The notes: a model not told the origin generated them from the sequence alone. Shown: positions 14,989 to 23,630, counted from the stretch's first letter. The stretch: DNA of 32,684 nucleotides from an uncultured beta proteobacterium (GCA_903913965.1 CAIWNB010000100.1:1-32684); one strand, 5' to 3'. A program made the numbers and translations.

Positions 14989-17379
14989 ATGAGTAGTGTA
15001 TTGGAGGGCAAGCAGGTGGCGCACGACAGTCTCGCGGAGAAGTTAAATTTCTCCAAAAGCTTGCAGGCCGTCACCAATAAAATCCACGCCACGAATAATA
15101 TCGACGAGATTATGCTCGAATTGAGCCAGGATCTCTGCGGCCTCTTTAATGCGGACCGGCTTACCCTCTATCTCGTTAGCGACGATAAGACCTCAATCAT
15201 ATCCAAGGTCAAGACCGGATTAAATTCGTTCAAGGATTTGAAGCTTCCGATTGCGGAGCAGAGCATTGCCGGTTTCGTAGCGGTGCATAAAAAAATGATC
15301 AACATACGTGACGTATACGATGAGAAAGAGTTGAAATCGTATAGTCCACACCTTAATTTTCTCAAGCAGGTTGATACCAAGACAGGTTACCGAACAAAGC
15401 AAATGCTGGTGGCGCCTGTAGTCGATGCGCAAAGCAAAGACCTTATCGGCGTGGTGCAGATAATCAACTCCAAAGCCAGTGCGCCCTTTCCGCCTCTCAT
15501 GGAGGAAGGCGCAGTGCATGTGTGCGAAACGCTGGCGATTGCTTACAAGCAAAGATCCAAGCCTGCCCTAACGGTTAAGGGTAAATATGACAGCCTTGTT
15601 ACGAATGCGGTGATCTCGGCAGAGGAGCTCGAGCTCGCTACCCGTTCGTCACGGCGCAAAAATCTCGACATCGAAACCGTTCTCATCGACGAATTTCAGG
15701 TCAAGGTTCAGGCAATCGGCGAGGCCCTCGCGGCTTATTTCGGGGTGCCCTATGAGCCCTATAGGGCGGATCGAATAAAGCCGCTTGACCTCCTGAAAAA
15801 TCTGAGCCGCGAATTTATTGAAGCCAGCATGTGGGCACCAATAGACGAAGTCGTCGAAGGAATCGTCGTATTGACCACAGATCCTGAAAAAATCCGTGGA
15901 TCCAAAATTGTAAATAACGTGTACCCCAAAAGCAAAATAGCTTATCGCGTATGTTGCCAGCGTGAGTTCATTGCGACCCTCGACGGACTCTTCGGAGCAT
16001 CAGGTATTTCTGGCGCCGCGGTGCAAGTCGAAGACAATACTGACATTGGTGATCTATTGTCTGGCATGGCCGACGAGCAGGCTGACGAGAGTCCGGAGGA
16101 CGTTGCTTCCGCCGCCTCAGACAATGAAGTTGTAAAGCTGGTCAACAAGATTATTGTCGACGCATACAAGCAGGGTGCATCAGATATTCATATCGAGCCA
16201 TATCCGGGCAAGGGTAAAACAGAAGTGCGTTTTCGCAAAGACGGCTCATTGATGCCGTATATTTCCGTGCCCGCAGCATACCGTAACGCCATTGCGGCGC
16301 GACTAAAGATTATGTGTGACCTCGATATTTCAGAGCGGCGAAAACCCCAGGATGGAAAGATAAAATTCAAGAAATTCGGCCCGCTAGATATCGAACTGCG
16401 CGTCGCAACTATTCCGTCCCAAGGGGGCGTCGAAGATATCGTCATGCGTATTCTCGCTGCAGGCGAGCCTATTCCCCTCGATAAATTGGGGCTCTCGAAA
16501 TACAACCTTAAAATGTGCAAGGAAACCATCGAGAAACCCTATGGTCTGTTTTTTGTCTGCGGCCCGACTGGTTCTGGAAAAACAACTACCCTGCATTCTG
16601 TACTAGGCTATCTGAACACGCCAGAAACCAAAATATGGACCGCAGAAGACCCGGTGGAGATTACGCAGCGGGGGCTTCGTCAGGTGCAAATGAATCCGAA
16701 GGCTGGTCTGACATTTGCTGTCGCAATGAAGGCATTTTTGCGCGCAGATCCTGACATCATTATGGTCGGTGAGATGCGGGATAAAGAAACAGTCGGCACA
16801 GGAATTGAGGCATCGTTAACGGGCCATTTGGTCTTTGCGACACTACACACCAACAGTGCTCCGGAGTCCATCATCCGCCTGCTCGACATGGGCATGGATC
16901 CCTTCAATTTTGCAGATGCGTTGCTGGGTATCCTTGCGCAGCGGTTGGCTAAACGCCTATGTGCGAAATGCAAGAAACCGCATGCGGCGACTCCAGATGA
17001 GTTAAATCTTTTCCTTGATGAGTACTCAACCGAACTGTTGAACACTGAAAGTTGGAAAAAAGATCCAACGCGGGAGCGTGAGAAAGTACTTGAGGGGTGG
17101 GTCAAGGAATTCGGTAATGAAAAAGGCGAAATCATTTTTCACGGCCCCGGCGGTTGTGATACATGTGGCAACACTGGCTACAAGGGCCGTGTTGGTTTGC
17201 ATGAACTATTGATTGGTACAGACCCCATCAAGAAAAATATACAGGAACACGCGCGTGTTGCGGAAATGTTCGCTACTGCTCTTGAGCACGGCATGCGAAC
17301 CCTGAAACAGGACGGTATGGAAAAAGTTTTGATGGGGGTTACTGATATGGCACAGGTTCGTGCGGTTTGTATCAAATAA
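14989..17379 (+). CDS. GAF-fused PilB/GspE-type secretion ATPase
   Basis: A 796-residue protein, about 200 residues longer than usual PilB/GspE ATPases because of an N-terminal GAF sensor domain (about 20-185). A GspE N-terminal-like domain (about 205-335) lacks the clear RLGxxL glycine signature of c-di-GMP-binding MshE domains. The hexameric ATPase core (about 370-796) has GASDIHIEP, Walker A GPTGSGKTTT with Lys531, an Asp-box region TAEDPVEI, Walker B DIIMVGEMRD and the His box TGHLVFATLHTN. A zinc site is formed by Cys658, Cys661, Cys723 and Cys726. Such ATPases power type IV pilus extension or type II secretion at the inner membrane. No pilin, PilC or other assembly gene is adjacent, so it is an orphan ATPase in a signalling locus, with small-molecule control through GAF as the simplest reading. 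Confidence 0.92.
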   Translation: MSSVLEGKQVAHDSLAEKLNFSKSLQAVTNKIHATNNIDEIMLELSQDLCGLFNADRLTLYLVSDDKTSIISKVKTGLNSFKDLKLPIAEQSIAGFVAVHKKMINIRDVYDEKELKSYSPHLNFLKQVDTKTGYRTKQMLVAPVVDAQSKDLIGVVQIINSKASAPFPPLMEEGAVHVCETLAIAYKQRSKPALTVKGKYDSLVTNAVISAEELELATRSSRRKNLDIETVLIDEFQVKVQAIGEALAAYFGVPYEPYRADRIKPLDLLKNLSREFIEASMWAPIDEVVEGIVVLTTDPEKIRGSKIVNNVYPKSKIAYRVCCQREFIATLDGLFGASGISGAAVQVEDNTDIGDLLSGMADEQADESPEDVASAASDNEVVKLVNKIIVDAYKQGASDIHIEPYPGKGKTEVRFRKDGSLMPYISVPAAYRNAIAARLKIMCDLDISERRKPQDGKIKFKKFGPLDIELRVATIPSQGGVEDIVMRILAAGEPIPLDKLGLSKYNLKMCKETIEKPYGLFFVCGPTGSGKTTTLHSVLGYLNTPETKIWTAEDPVEITQRGLRQVQMNPKAGLTFAVAMKAFLRADPDIIMVGEMRDKETVGTGIEASLTGHLVFATLHTNSAPESIIRLLDMGMDPFNFADALLGILAQRLAKRLCAKCKKPHAATPDELNLFLDEYSTELLNTESWKKDPTREREKVLEGWVKEFGNEKGEIIFHGPGGCDTCGNTGYKGRVGLHELLIGTDPIKKNIQEHARVAEMFATALEHGMRTLKQDGMEKVLMGVTDMAQVRAVCIK

Positions 17380-17389
17380 ATAAAACCAT

Positions 17390-19027
17390 ATGAAAAATCC
17401 GAAATATTTGCATGACACTGAGAGCATCCTTGCGCGCCTTGACCAGCTAAATGAGATCGGCGTTGCACTCTCAAAAGAAACGGACACCAACCGCTTGCTT
17501 GAAGCCATTCTTGTGGCGGCACAAAAAATCACCAACGCAGATGGAGGCACGCTCTATCGGATGACCGAAGAGCGGACGCTCAAGTTCGAGATCATGCGTA
17601 ACGATACGCTTCAAATCGCAATGGGTGGAACGACCGGGGTGGAGATACCGTTCTATCCGGTTCATTTGTTTGACAAGGACGCAGTACCGATAAAAAGCAT
17701 GGTGGCGGCTTATGCTGTGCATCATGACCAATCGGTGAATATTGCCGATGCCTATACAGAGGAGGGTTTTGACTTTTCGGGTACCAAGAATTTCGACAAG
17801 AAAACCGGTTATCGCTCAAAGTCCTTCCTTACGGTACCGATGAAGAACCACGAGAATGAAATCATCGGTGTTTTGCAGTTGCTCAATGCTAAGAACCCCG
17901 CGTCGGGCGTTGTAACGGCCTTCTCCAAGGAGGCTCAACAACTCGCTGAGTCCCTGGCTTCGCAGGCGGCAATTGCATTGACCAACCGAGCACTGATCAG
18001 TCATCTCGAAAATCTGTTTGAGTCGTTCATCAGCCTGATCAACGCTGCAATCGATGACAAGTCGCCCTATACGGCCGGCCATTGTGCGCGGGTGCCGCAG
18101 TTGACGATGTTGTTGGCAGAGGCGGTTGATGCCACACGGGTGGGGCCGTTACGCGATTTCAGCATGAGCGAAAAAGACCGTTATGAATTGAAAATCGCAG
18201 GCTTATTACACGATTGCGGTAAGGTAACCACGCCGGTTCATGTGGTCGACAAAGCGACGAAACTCGAAACCATTTTCGACCGTATTCACTTGCTGGATAC
18301 GCGCTTTGAAGTTATCAAGCGAGACGCTGAGATCCAGCTACTAAAGGCAGGTCAGAGCAGAGAAGCGCCTGCAACAGTCGCAGTTGAGTTGAGTCAACGC
18401 CTGCTTGAAATTGAGGCGGATCGCGCTTTTCTGCGTGTTTGCAACATCGGCGGAGAAATGATGAGCGATGCTGATCGAGAGCGTGTCGTTCAGATATCGA
18501 CTAAGTACCGCTGGCAGGATGTTTCGGGAAAGATGGTTGATTTTTTATCGGTTGATGAGCTTGAGAATCTAACCATACGTGCCGGCACTCTCACCGCGGC
18601 GGAACGCGCTATTATTAACCACCACATTGATGTGACGATTCAAATGCTGGAATCGTTACCATGGCCGAAACATCTTAAGCGGGTGCCGGAATACGCGGGG
18701 GGGCATCATGAGCGCATGGATGGCAAGGGCTACCCACGTGGACTTACCCGGGATCAAATGTCGTTGCAGGCTCGCTGCATGGGGATTGCGGATATTTTTG
18801 AGGCGCTGACAGCTAAAGATCGCCCCTACAAAAAAGGCAAGACGCTGACGGAATCGCTCACCATACTTGGAAAATTCAAGCTTGGCGGGCATATCGATCC
18901 CGACCTTTTCGATGTCTTCATGTGGGAGGAGGTTTACCTGAAATATGCAGAACAATTCATGGACAAGTCCCAGATCGACTCGGTCGACCTGGCGAAAATC
19001 CCGGGCTATGTTGCGCCGCCCCAATAA
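17390..19027 (+). CDS. GAF-HD-GYP protein, probable cyclic-di-GMP phosphodiesterase
   Basis: A 545-residue cytoplasmic protein with an N-terminal GAF domain (about 20-205) and a C-terminal HD-GYP domain. Metal and signature residues are visible: TAGHCARV, LLHDCGK (His274-Asp275), NHH at 410-412, GGHHER at 437-442 and DGKGYP (444-449). The HD and GYP motifs are about 170 residues apart, well beyond the ~60 usual for this family, because of an inserted helical segment (about 290-395). HD-GYP enzymes cleave c-di-GMP to pGpG or GMP. The gene begins 10 bp after the GAF-PilB gene, and the two GAF domains resemble each other (both have KTGYR followed by a strand ending in IGV-x-Q). Activity and ligand are inferred. 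Confidence 0.9.
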   Translation: MKNPKYLHDTESILARLDQLNEIGVALSKETDTNRLLEAILVAAQKITNADGGTLYRMTEERTLKFEIMRNDTLQIAMGGTTGVEIPFYPVHLFDKDAVPIKSMVAAYAVHHDQSVNIADAYTEEGFDFSGTKNFDKKTGYRSKSFLTVPMKNHENEIIGVLQLLNAKNPASGVVTAFSKEAQQLAESLASQAAIALTNRALISHLENLFESFISLINAAIDDKSPYTAGHCARVPQLTMLLAEAVDATRVGPLRDFSMSEKDRYELKIAGLLHDCGKVTTPVHVVDKATKLETIFDRIHLLDTRFEVIKRDAEIQLLKAGQSREAPATVAVELSQRLLEIEADRAFLRVCNIGGEMMSDADRERVVQISTKYRWQDVSGKMVDFLSVDELENLTIRAGTLTAAERAIINHHIDVTIQMLESLPWPKHLKRVPEYAGGHHERMDGKGYPRGLTRDQMSLQARCMGIADIFEALTAKDRPYKKGKTLTESLTILGKFKLGGHIDPDLFDVFMWEEVYLKYAEQFMDKSQIDSVDLAKIPGYVAPPQ

Positions 19028-19054
19028 AACCCTTGTAAGCCTTCCTGGGAGTGG

Positions 19055-19378
19055 CTACTCGCCAGTTTTTCGCGTGATATATACGATCAAGCCTTCGGTA
19101 GCAAGTTCCACAAATTTCTCGCTATAACCCATATCCTGCAGCTCCCAGCGGAACGTATTGCCCAAGCGTGCCTTCTTGTAAACGCCAAGTTTATGTTCCG
19201 TCTTATAGGTGACTGCCCGGGTATACGTGTCTTCCAAAATCGTTGTCAGACGCTTCTGTGAAATCTTGCGCTCATTGCCCTTGTCGAGCGCTGGTGGATA
19301 ACGTTTGGCCAAATCCTGCGCCAGTGTTTTCGCGAACATATCGACATCCTTGCCCGATGTTGAACCAAACAAACCCAT
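19055..19378 (-). CDS. Small protein of unknown function
   Basis: A 107-residue soluble, basic protein that I do not recognise. It begins MGLFGSTSGKD, is predicted mainly helical, and has an Arg/Lys-rich middle (KGNERKISQKR) and a C-terminal strand-like end (GLIVYITRK). No signal peptide, membrane segment or cysteine is present. The start has a good ribosome site (GGAG eight bases before the ATG on the minus strand), which supports a real gene. It is the last gene of a minus-strand group behind the FkbM methyltransferase and 2OG oxygenase-like genes, and converges with the HD-GYP gene across a 27-bp gap that shows no clear terminator. Confidence 0.75.
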   Translation of the reverse strand: MGLFGSTSGKDVDMFAKTLAQDLAKRYPPALDKGNERKISQKRLTTILEDTYTRAVTYKTEHKLGVYKKARLGNTFRWELQDMGYSEKFVELATEGLIVYITRKTGE

Positions 19379-19403
19379 GGTCTTGCTCCAGTAACAAAGT
19401 ATA

Positions 19404-20222
19404 TTATTGGCGTCTGCCGAACAGCTGTTTCAGTATTCTCAATCCTATCCCGGCCCCCGCCGAGGGGGGCACAGCGGGCGTTGCTGTAGCCTGCTGTACG
19501 CGGATATCGTAGAGTAGCACGTCCCGCCCAACCGCCTGGCTGCCGATGGGGTCGACACCGTGAAATGAATAATCATTCTTGATAAATGCAAACATTGAAT
19601 TGCGCCGGTATTCCATTGTTCTGACTTTAGTAAATTTATGATGCGGATAATGCGGTCCGCCCGCGCAGCGAAAGTCCGGATCGTTTGGCACGTAAATCGA
19701 TGTCCCAAGATGGGCACGGCTGTCGTCATCTGGGCAATAAAACAAAACCGAGAGCAGGCGGTGCGGCGCATCGGTGTGCGGTCCGATGGAATAATTCGTC
19801 ATGTCGCGAACGATCAGCGACTCCGCGCTGTAATCATTTTTTAGCATGGCGGGGCCGAAACGTTCTTCCACAGCCGATTCAAATTTGCCAATCACGGAAT
19901 TCATGAAGCGAAAGCCGAGAAGCCAGTTGCCAAACTCCAGCCAGAACGCTCTGCGTTTCTCATCAAGCTTCGCCACCTCGCTTTGCGAGAATGGCATGAT
20001 GAAACGCTCTGGGTAGGCCCCCTTGGGCACGCGTCCGGTATCCCCTAGGCAAACTAACGAAGAGTCCGCAGGCCAGTTTTCTCGTAAATGCGAATAAAAA
20101 TCCTCGGGGAAGATATTATCAACGTAGATATGCGCATAGGGATGTTCGCGCATCGGCGCATTGTTAATCTGGTAGAGAGCGTGCTCTTCAGCGATGGAAG
20201 ATATGATTGCCGACTCCTGCAA
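19404..20222 (-). CDS. 2-oxoglutarate/Fe(II) oxygenase-like protein
   Basis: A roughly 270-residue soluble protein with features of the 2OG-Fe(II) dioxygenase (prolyl hydroxylase-like) fold. It has HTD (codons 19778-19770), a LLSVLFYCPDD strand, GTSIYVP, a second His in NDYSFHGVDP and an Arg in GRDVLLYDIR that would hold 2-oxoglutarate. The N-terminal part (PYAHIYVDNIFPEDFY) is typical of hydroxylases in polysaccharide or glycopeptide clusters. The tail is Pro/Ala-rich and ends in a basic amphipathic stretch (LRILKQLFGRRQ). The start is uncertain. A TTG at 20222 with GAGG six bases upstream fits the homologous-looking N-terminus and overlaps the upstream gene by 35 bp. The first ATG (20153) has no ribosome site, and an open frame runs back to 20273. 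It probably hydroxylates a sugar, lipid or protein side chain; substrate unknown. Confidence 0.8.
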   Translation of the reverse strand: MQESAIISSIAEEHALYQINNAPMREHPYAHIYVDNIFPEDFYSHLRENWPADSSLVCLGDTGRVPKGAYPERFIMPFSQSEVAKLDEKRRAFWLEFGNWLLGFRFMNSVIGKFESAVEERFGPAMLKNDYSAESLIVRDMTNYSIGPHTDAPHRLLSVLFYCPDDDSRAHLGTSIYVPNDPDFRCAGGPHYPHHKFTKVRTMEYRRNSMFAFIKNDYSFHGVDPIGSQAVGRDVLLYDIRVQQATATPAVPPSAGAGIGLRILKQLFGRRQ

Positions 20223-21024
20223 AAGCACCCTCGGTGCGCAATGCGCTGGCCACCTGAGCGTCGGAAAACCCAAAGCCCAGCGCCTGCATTTCCAGAATAA
20301 TATTGCGATGCAACTCCAGATTGGTATTGATTTCGACCAGGACTGATTTGACCAGCGGATTTTTCAAGGTTTCTGCGCAGCCATGCAACACTTTGTGCTC
20401 GAGACCGTCGACATCGATTTTTATATGGTTTGGCACCGGCACCACGCCATCGGCAACCAACCGATCCAGGGGGCAGGAAATGCTCCCCTGCGAATATCGG
20501 CTGTGCCGTTGCTCCAGCCTGTGATCAACCTGTTCGCCAAAAGTATGGCAGGAACCACCGGCGTAAAAATCACTCAGATAGAGACGCGCAAAGGCGGATT
20601 CGTCGCTCAGTGCGAGGCAGTAAGCAGTGACCTGCTCGGAGAGTCCATTGCGGATAATATTTCGGTAGAGGAGTGCGTAATTTTGCGACTCCGGTTCAAA
20701 GGCAAATACGCGCACGCCCCTGGTTTTAGCCGCCCAGATTGTGTACATGCCAACATTGGCGCCGATATCGATGAGCACCTCACCGGGTGAGAAGCCACGT
20801 ATCCAATCGATGGTGTCCGGTTCTTTGCTACGCAGTGTGTCGACACGAAATTGTGCCGGCAGATTTGGTGTGCAAAAAACAACCTCTATGTCTCCTTCAC
20901 GCACATTCATATGCGGATCAAGAGACTGATACTCTTCCAGCGTGAGCGACGCCCCCCGGGGGCTCTCTAGCGGGGCCGGATGCGGACGTCGGAACGCATC
21001 GAATAGCATGCGAAATGGGTTCAT
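20188..21024 (-). CDS. FkbM-family SAM-dependent methyltransferase
   Basis: A 278-residue methyltransferase. The SAM-binding motif I is LIDIGANVG (84-92), followed by FAFEPES with acidic Glu110. The FkbM-type signature IKIDVDGLEHKVL near residue 220 is intact. FkbM proteins usually O-methylate sugars or polyketide hydroxyls. The ATG at 21024 (AAGGA just upstream) is preferred over the upstream TTG at 21171, because a good promoter lies inside that extension and the extra 49 residues look non-homologous. The next gene, the oxygenase-like protein, starts inside the end of this one. It faces away from the TPR-glycosyltransferase operon but fits the same glycan-decorating theme. Confidence 0.88.
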   Translation of the reverse strand: MNPFRMLFDAFRRPHPAPLESPRGASLTLEEYQSLDPHMNVREGDIEVVFCTPNLPAQFRVDTLRSKEPDTIDWIRGFSPGEVLIDIGANVGMYTIWAAKTRGVRVFAFEPESQNYALLYRNIIRNGLSEQVTAYCLALSDESAFARLYLSDFYAGGSCHTFGEQVDHRLEQRHSRYSQGSISCPLDRLVADGVVPVPNHIKIDVDGLEHKVLHGCAETLKNPLVKSVLVEINTNLELHRNIILEMQALGFGFSDAQVASALRTEGAFAGVGNHIFHR

Positions 21025-21096
21025 CAGATCCTTGTATGCCAGCTGCTGAAACAACGACGAAAAGCAGAAATTTTGGCTTTTAAAATATACCTTTAC

Positions 21097-21126
21097 ATTA
21101 TGTGTTTCATTCAATTCCGGCGTCAA
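21097..21126 (-). promoter_or_regulatory. Sigma70-like promoter of the FkbM gene group
   Basis: On the minus strand TTGACG (21126-21121), an 18-bp spacer and CATAAT (21102-21097) match five of six positions in both boxes. Transcription would start near 21090, about 65 nt before the FkbM ATG. On the plus strand TATAAT at 21139-21144 is a perfect -10 box 28 bp before the first TPR-glycosyltransferase start, but no good -35 precedes it. Confidence 0.65.
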
Positions 21127-21171
21127 TAGCACCTCGCCTATAATGATGCAAACTTCCTGCATCGTATTCAA

Positions 21172-22911
21172 TTGATCCTCAGAAAATTATTTGCACGGAT
21201 ATTCCGACGCCAAAGTCATGAATTAGCAATTGATGGGGAATTGCTGCGGCGGGGATTCCGCCTTCAGTCGGCTGGTGATGTGGCGGGGGCGGAAGCCGAC
21301 TATAGAAATGCGCTAGCGGTTGATCCTGCAAACGCAGACGCCGGTTTTTTGCTGGGATCCTTATTGGGTGAAACGGGACGCCTGACCGAGGCGCAACAGT
21401 ATTTGCGGCAGGCACTCGCCACCCGTCCCAGTTTTGTTGATGCCCACTCAGCGTTGGGTAATGTTTTTCTGTTGGGCGGTAACAGCGATGCCGCAAAGGC
21501 CTGTTATGGTGCGGCCATTATTCTTGATCCGGTCAATGCACTTGCCCATTCAAATCTCGGATTGGCCTATCAGGCGCTCGGTGACCATGCCGGTGCACTT
21601 GCTGCGTTTGAACGTGCACACGAGCTCGCGCCGGGGCTGTCGGGCCTTATCCGCAATCTGACTATCGAACGTTTGATCCTCGAGCGATACGCGCAATCTG
21701 AATCCCATTTGCGCCAACTGCTGACAGTTCAGCCAGACGATTTTGATGTGTTGTTGAGTCTGGCTTTCACCTTGCAGAAAATGCATCGTCCTGAGGAAGC
21801 GCTTGGTTACTATCAGCGCGCACGCCTGCAAAAAAGTGCCGATCCTGAACTGTTGAACAATCTGGGTATCGTTCTTCAAGACCTCGGTCGTCTTGATGAG
21901 GCAATGGATTGCTATGATTTGGCAATCGCGGCGAAACCCGGCTTTGAGCTCGCACGCTGGCATCGAACTCTTTGCCGCTTGCTGCAACATGATTTTTCGA
22001 GCGGGTGGCTGGATTACGATGTGCGTCTTCAGTCGAAGGATCGAATCCACCGTCCCGCGGCATATCCGGTTTGGGCAGGCAGCGATGTCAGCGCATTGCG
22101 TCTGCTGGTGTACGGCGAGCAGGGGCTGGGTGACGAAATCATGTTTGCATCCTGTCTGCCTGAACTGATTGCTTCATGCAGACGCTGCGTTATTGAATGC
22201 TCTGAGAAGTTGTTACCGCTGTTCCGGCGTTCGTTTCCCGCGGCCGAAGTACACGCTACAACGCCCGCCGAGGAGCTGCCGGTTGATGCGCAGATCGCGA
22301 TGGGCAGCCTGCCCCAATATCTGCGCGGAAAACTTGGTGATTTTCCGCATCATGAAGGTTATCTGCTGGCGGATCCAGCGCGTAGGGCAGCCTGGCGCAA
22401 GCGCCTCGATGCTCTTGGGGCTGGGCCCAAAATCGGCGTTTCATGGCAGGGCGGAACCCACAAGACCAGGGCGGCCTTACGGTCAATTCCGCTTGCGCAG
22501 TGGACGCCTTTGCTGGAATTGGAGGGCCTTCATTTTGTTGATTTGCAATATACCGATTGTGAGGGGGAGATTGCCGCGCTTGCAGAAAAAACCGGGGTCA
22601 GAATTTACCGCTGGTGCGAGGTGCGAGATGACTTTGAAGAGACCGCGGCGCTGGTTGCTGAACTCGATCTTGTCATCAGTGTTTGCACAACCGTGATACA
22701 TCTGGCCGGCGCCCTCGGAAAACCGGTCTGGATCATGACACCGTTTAGTCCGGAATGGCGTTATGGCTTTCAGGGCGAGACCATGCCTTGGTATCCCTCC
22801 TCACATCTATTCCGGCAGCCTGCTTACGGGCAATGGCAGCCGGTCATTTCAGATGTGGCACAATCCTTATCCGCGTGGCGCGAGCGCTATACGAATACAC
22901 CTAAACCGTGA
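21172..22911 (+). CDS. TPR-glycosyltransferase 1
   Basis: A 579-residue protein: a short basic N-terminus (MILRKLFARIFRRQ), tandem tetratricopeptide repeats (about 24-285), then a GT-B-type glycosyltransferase-like domain (about 305-575). Domain landmarks are GEQGLGDEIMFASCLP from residue 315, a basic strand RSFPAAEV, GSLP, WQGG followed by RSIPLAQW, VCTTVIHLAGALG (504-516) and MPWYPS near the end. The domain relates to heptosyltransferase/OGT-like families and resembles TPR-glycosyltransferases such as FlmG, which glycosylates flagellin in Caulobacter. TPRs usually bind the acceptor protein. The TTG start has no ribosome site, but the N-terminal pattern matches paralogues 4 and 5. It overlaps the next gene by four bases (GTGA). 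Confidence 0.85.
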   Translation: MILRKLFARIFRRQSHELAIDGELLRRGFRLQSAGDVAGAEADYRNALAVDPANADAGFLLGSLLGETGRLTEAQQYLRQALATRPSFVDAHSALGNVFLLGGNSDAAKACYGAAIILDPVNALAHSNLGLAYQALGDHAGALAAFERAHELAPGLSGLIRNLTIERLILERYAQSESHLRQLLTVQPDDFDVLLSLAFTLQKMHRPEEALGYYQRARLQKSADPELLNNLGIVLQDLGRLDEAMDCYDLAIAAKPGFELARWHRTLCRLLQHDFSSGWLDYDVRLQSKDRIHRPAAYPVWAGSDVSALRLLVYGEQGLGDEIMFASCLPELIASCRRCVIECSEKLLPLFRRSFPAAEVHATTPAEELPVDAQIAMGSLPQYLRGKLGDFPHHEGYLLADPARRAAWRKRLDALGAGPKIGVSWQGGTHKTRAALRSIPLAQWTPLLELEGLHFVDLQYTDCEGEIAALAEKTGVRIYRWCEVRDDFEETAALVAELDLVISVCTTVIHLAGALGKPVWIMTPFSPEWRYGFQGETMPWYPSSHLFRQPAYGQWQPVISDVAQSLSAWRERYTNTPKP

Positions 22912-23582
22912 ACATTGAATTGACCGACACCATGAGTTTCAGCCGCAGCAGACCCAGCCCTCGCTATATCGAATTGCAGGCGATGTATCGCCAAATGCAT
23001 CAAAAGGGCGAGGAATTTCTCGGCGTGCCCGCCGAAAAGACCTTTCCTGGCTTCAGTTTGGACGCACAGTTGTCGCGTATCAAGGCACTGATTACCCGCA
23101 CCGGCGCAGACACCCTGCTTGACTATGGTTGCGGCAAAGGTCAGCAATATTTGCCACGACCGATCAAAGACGAATCCGGCACGATTTGGCCTGCAGTGAT
23201 TGATTACCTCGATATCGGGGAACTGGTCTGCTATGACCCCTGCTATGAACCTCATAACATCTTGCCTGAAGGCAAGTTCGACGGAGTCATCTGCACGGAT
23301 GTGCTGGAGCATTGTCCTGAGCAGGATATGCCATGGATTATTGGCGAGCTGTTCGGTTACGCAGACAAGTTCGTCTTCGCGAATGTGGCCTGTTACCCGG
23401 CGCATAAACGCCTGCCCAACGGTGAGAATGCGCATTGCACCATCCAACCGGCCTCATGGTGGGTGGGGCTGGTACGGGATATTGCACGCAACCATCCGGC
23501 AATAACCTGGGAGTTCTGGGTGCAATCGCATGAAGAAACCAGCGATGGTGTGCGGCTGGTTGAGCAAAAAATTTCCGGCTGA
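22908..23582 (+). CDS. Class I SAM-dependent methyltransferase
   Basis: A 224-residue methyltransferase with SAM motif I LLDYGCGKG (70-78), an acidic residue in LVCYDPCYEP, and GVICTDVLEHC as motif IV. It is similar in outline to small sugar methyltransferases of surface glycan clusters. The start is a GTG that overlaps the stop of TPR-glycosyltransferase 1 as GTGA, which implies translational coupling. Acceptor unknown; a sugar hydroxyl or amino group on the glycan built by the neighbours is the natural guess. The first 45 residues, before the Rossmann core, are helical. Confidence 0.85.
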   Translation: MNIELTDTMSFSRSRPSPRYIELQAMYRQMHQKGEEFLGVPAEKTFPGFSLDAQLSRIKALITRTGADTLLDYGCGKGQQYLPRPIKDESGTIWPAVIDYLDIGELVCYDPCYEPHNILPEGKFDGVICTDVLEHCPEQDMPWIIGELFGYADKFVFANVACYPAHKRLPNGENAHCTIQPASWWVGLVRDIARNHPAITWEFWVQSHEETSDGVRLVEQKISG

Positions 23583-23630
23583 ATCCGCCGTTTGTATTGA
23601 TCACGAAATTCCTCTGCAGGACGGAGAACT

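Noticed and set aside
21139-21144. Perfect TATAAT upstream of TPR-glycosyltransferase 1 as a full promoter
   Set aside because: No recognisable -35 box at 16-18 bp and no extended -10, so it was not listed as its own feature.
22887-23447. A 186-residue minus-strand open frame opposite the methyltransferase gene
   Set aside because: The plus strand has an intact SAM motif and a coupled start; the antisense product shows no domain.
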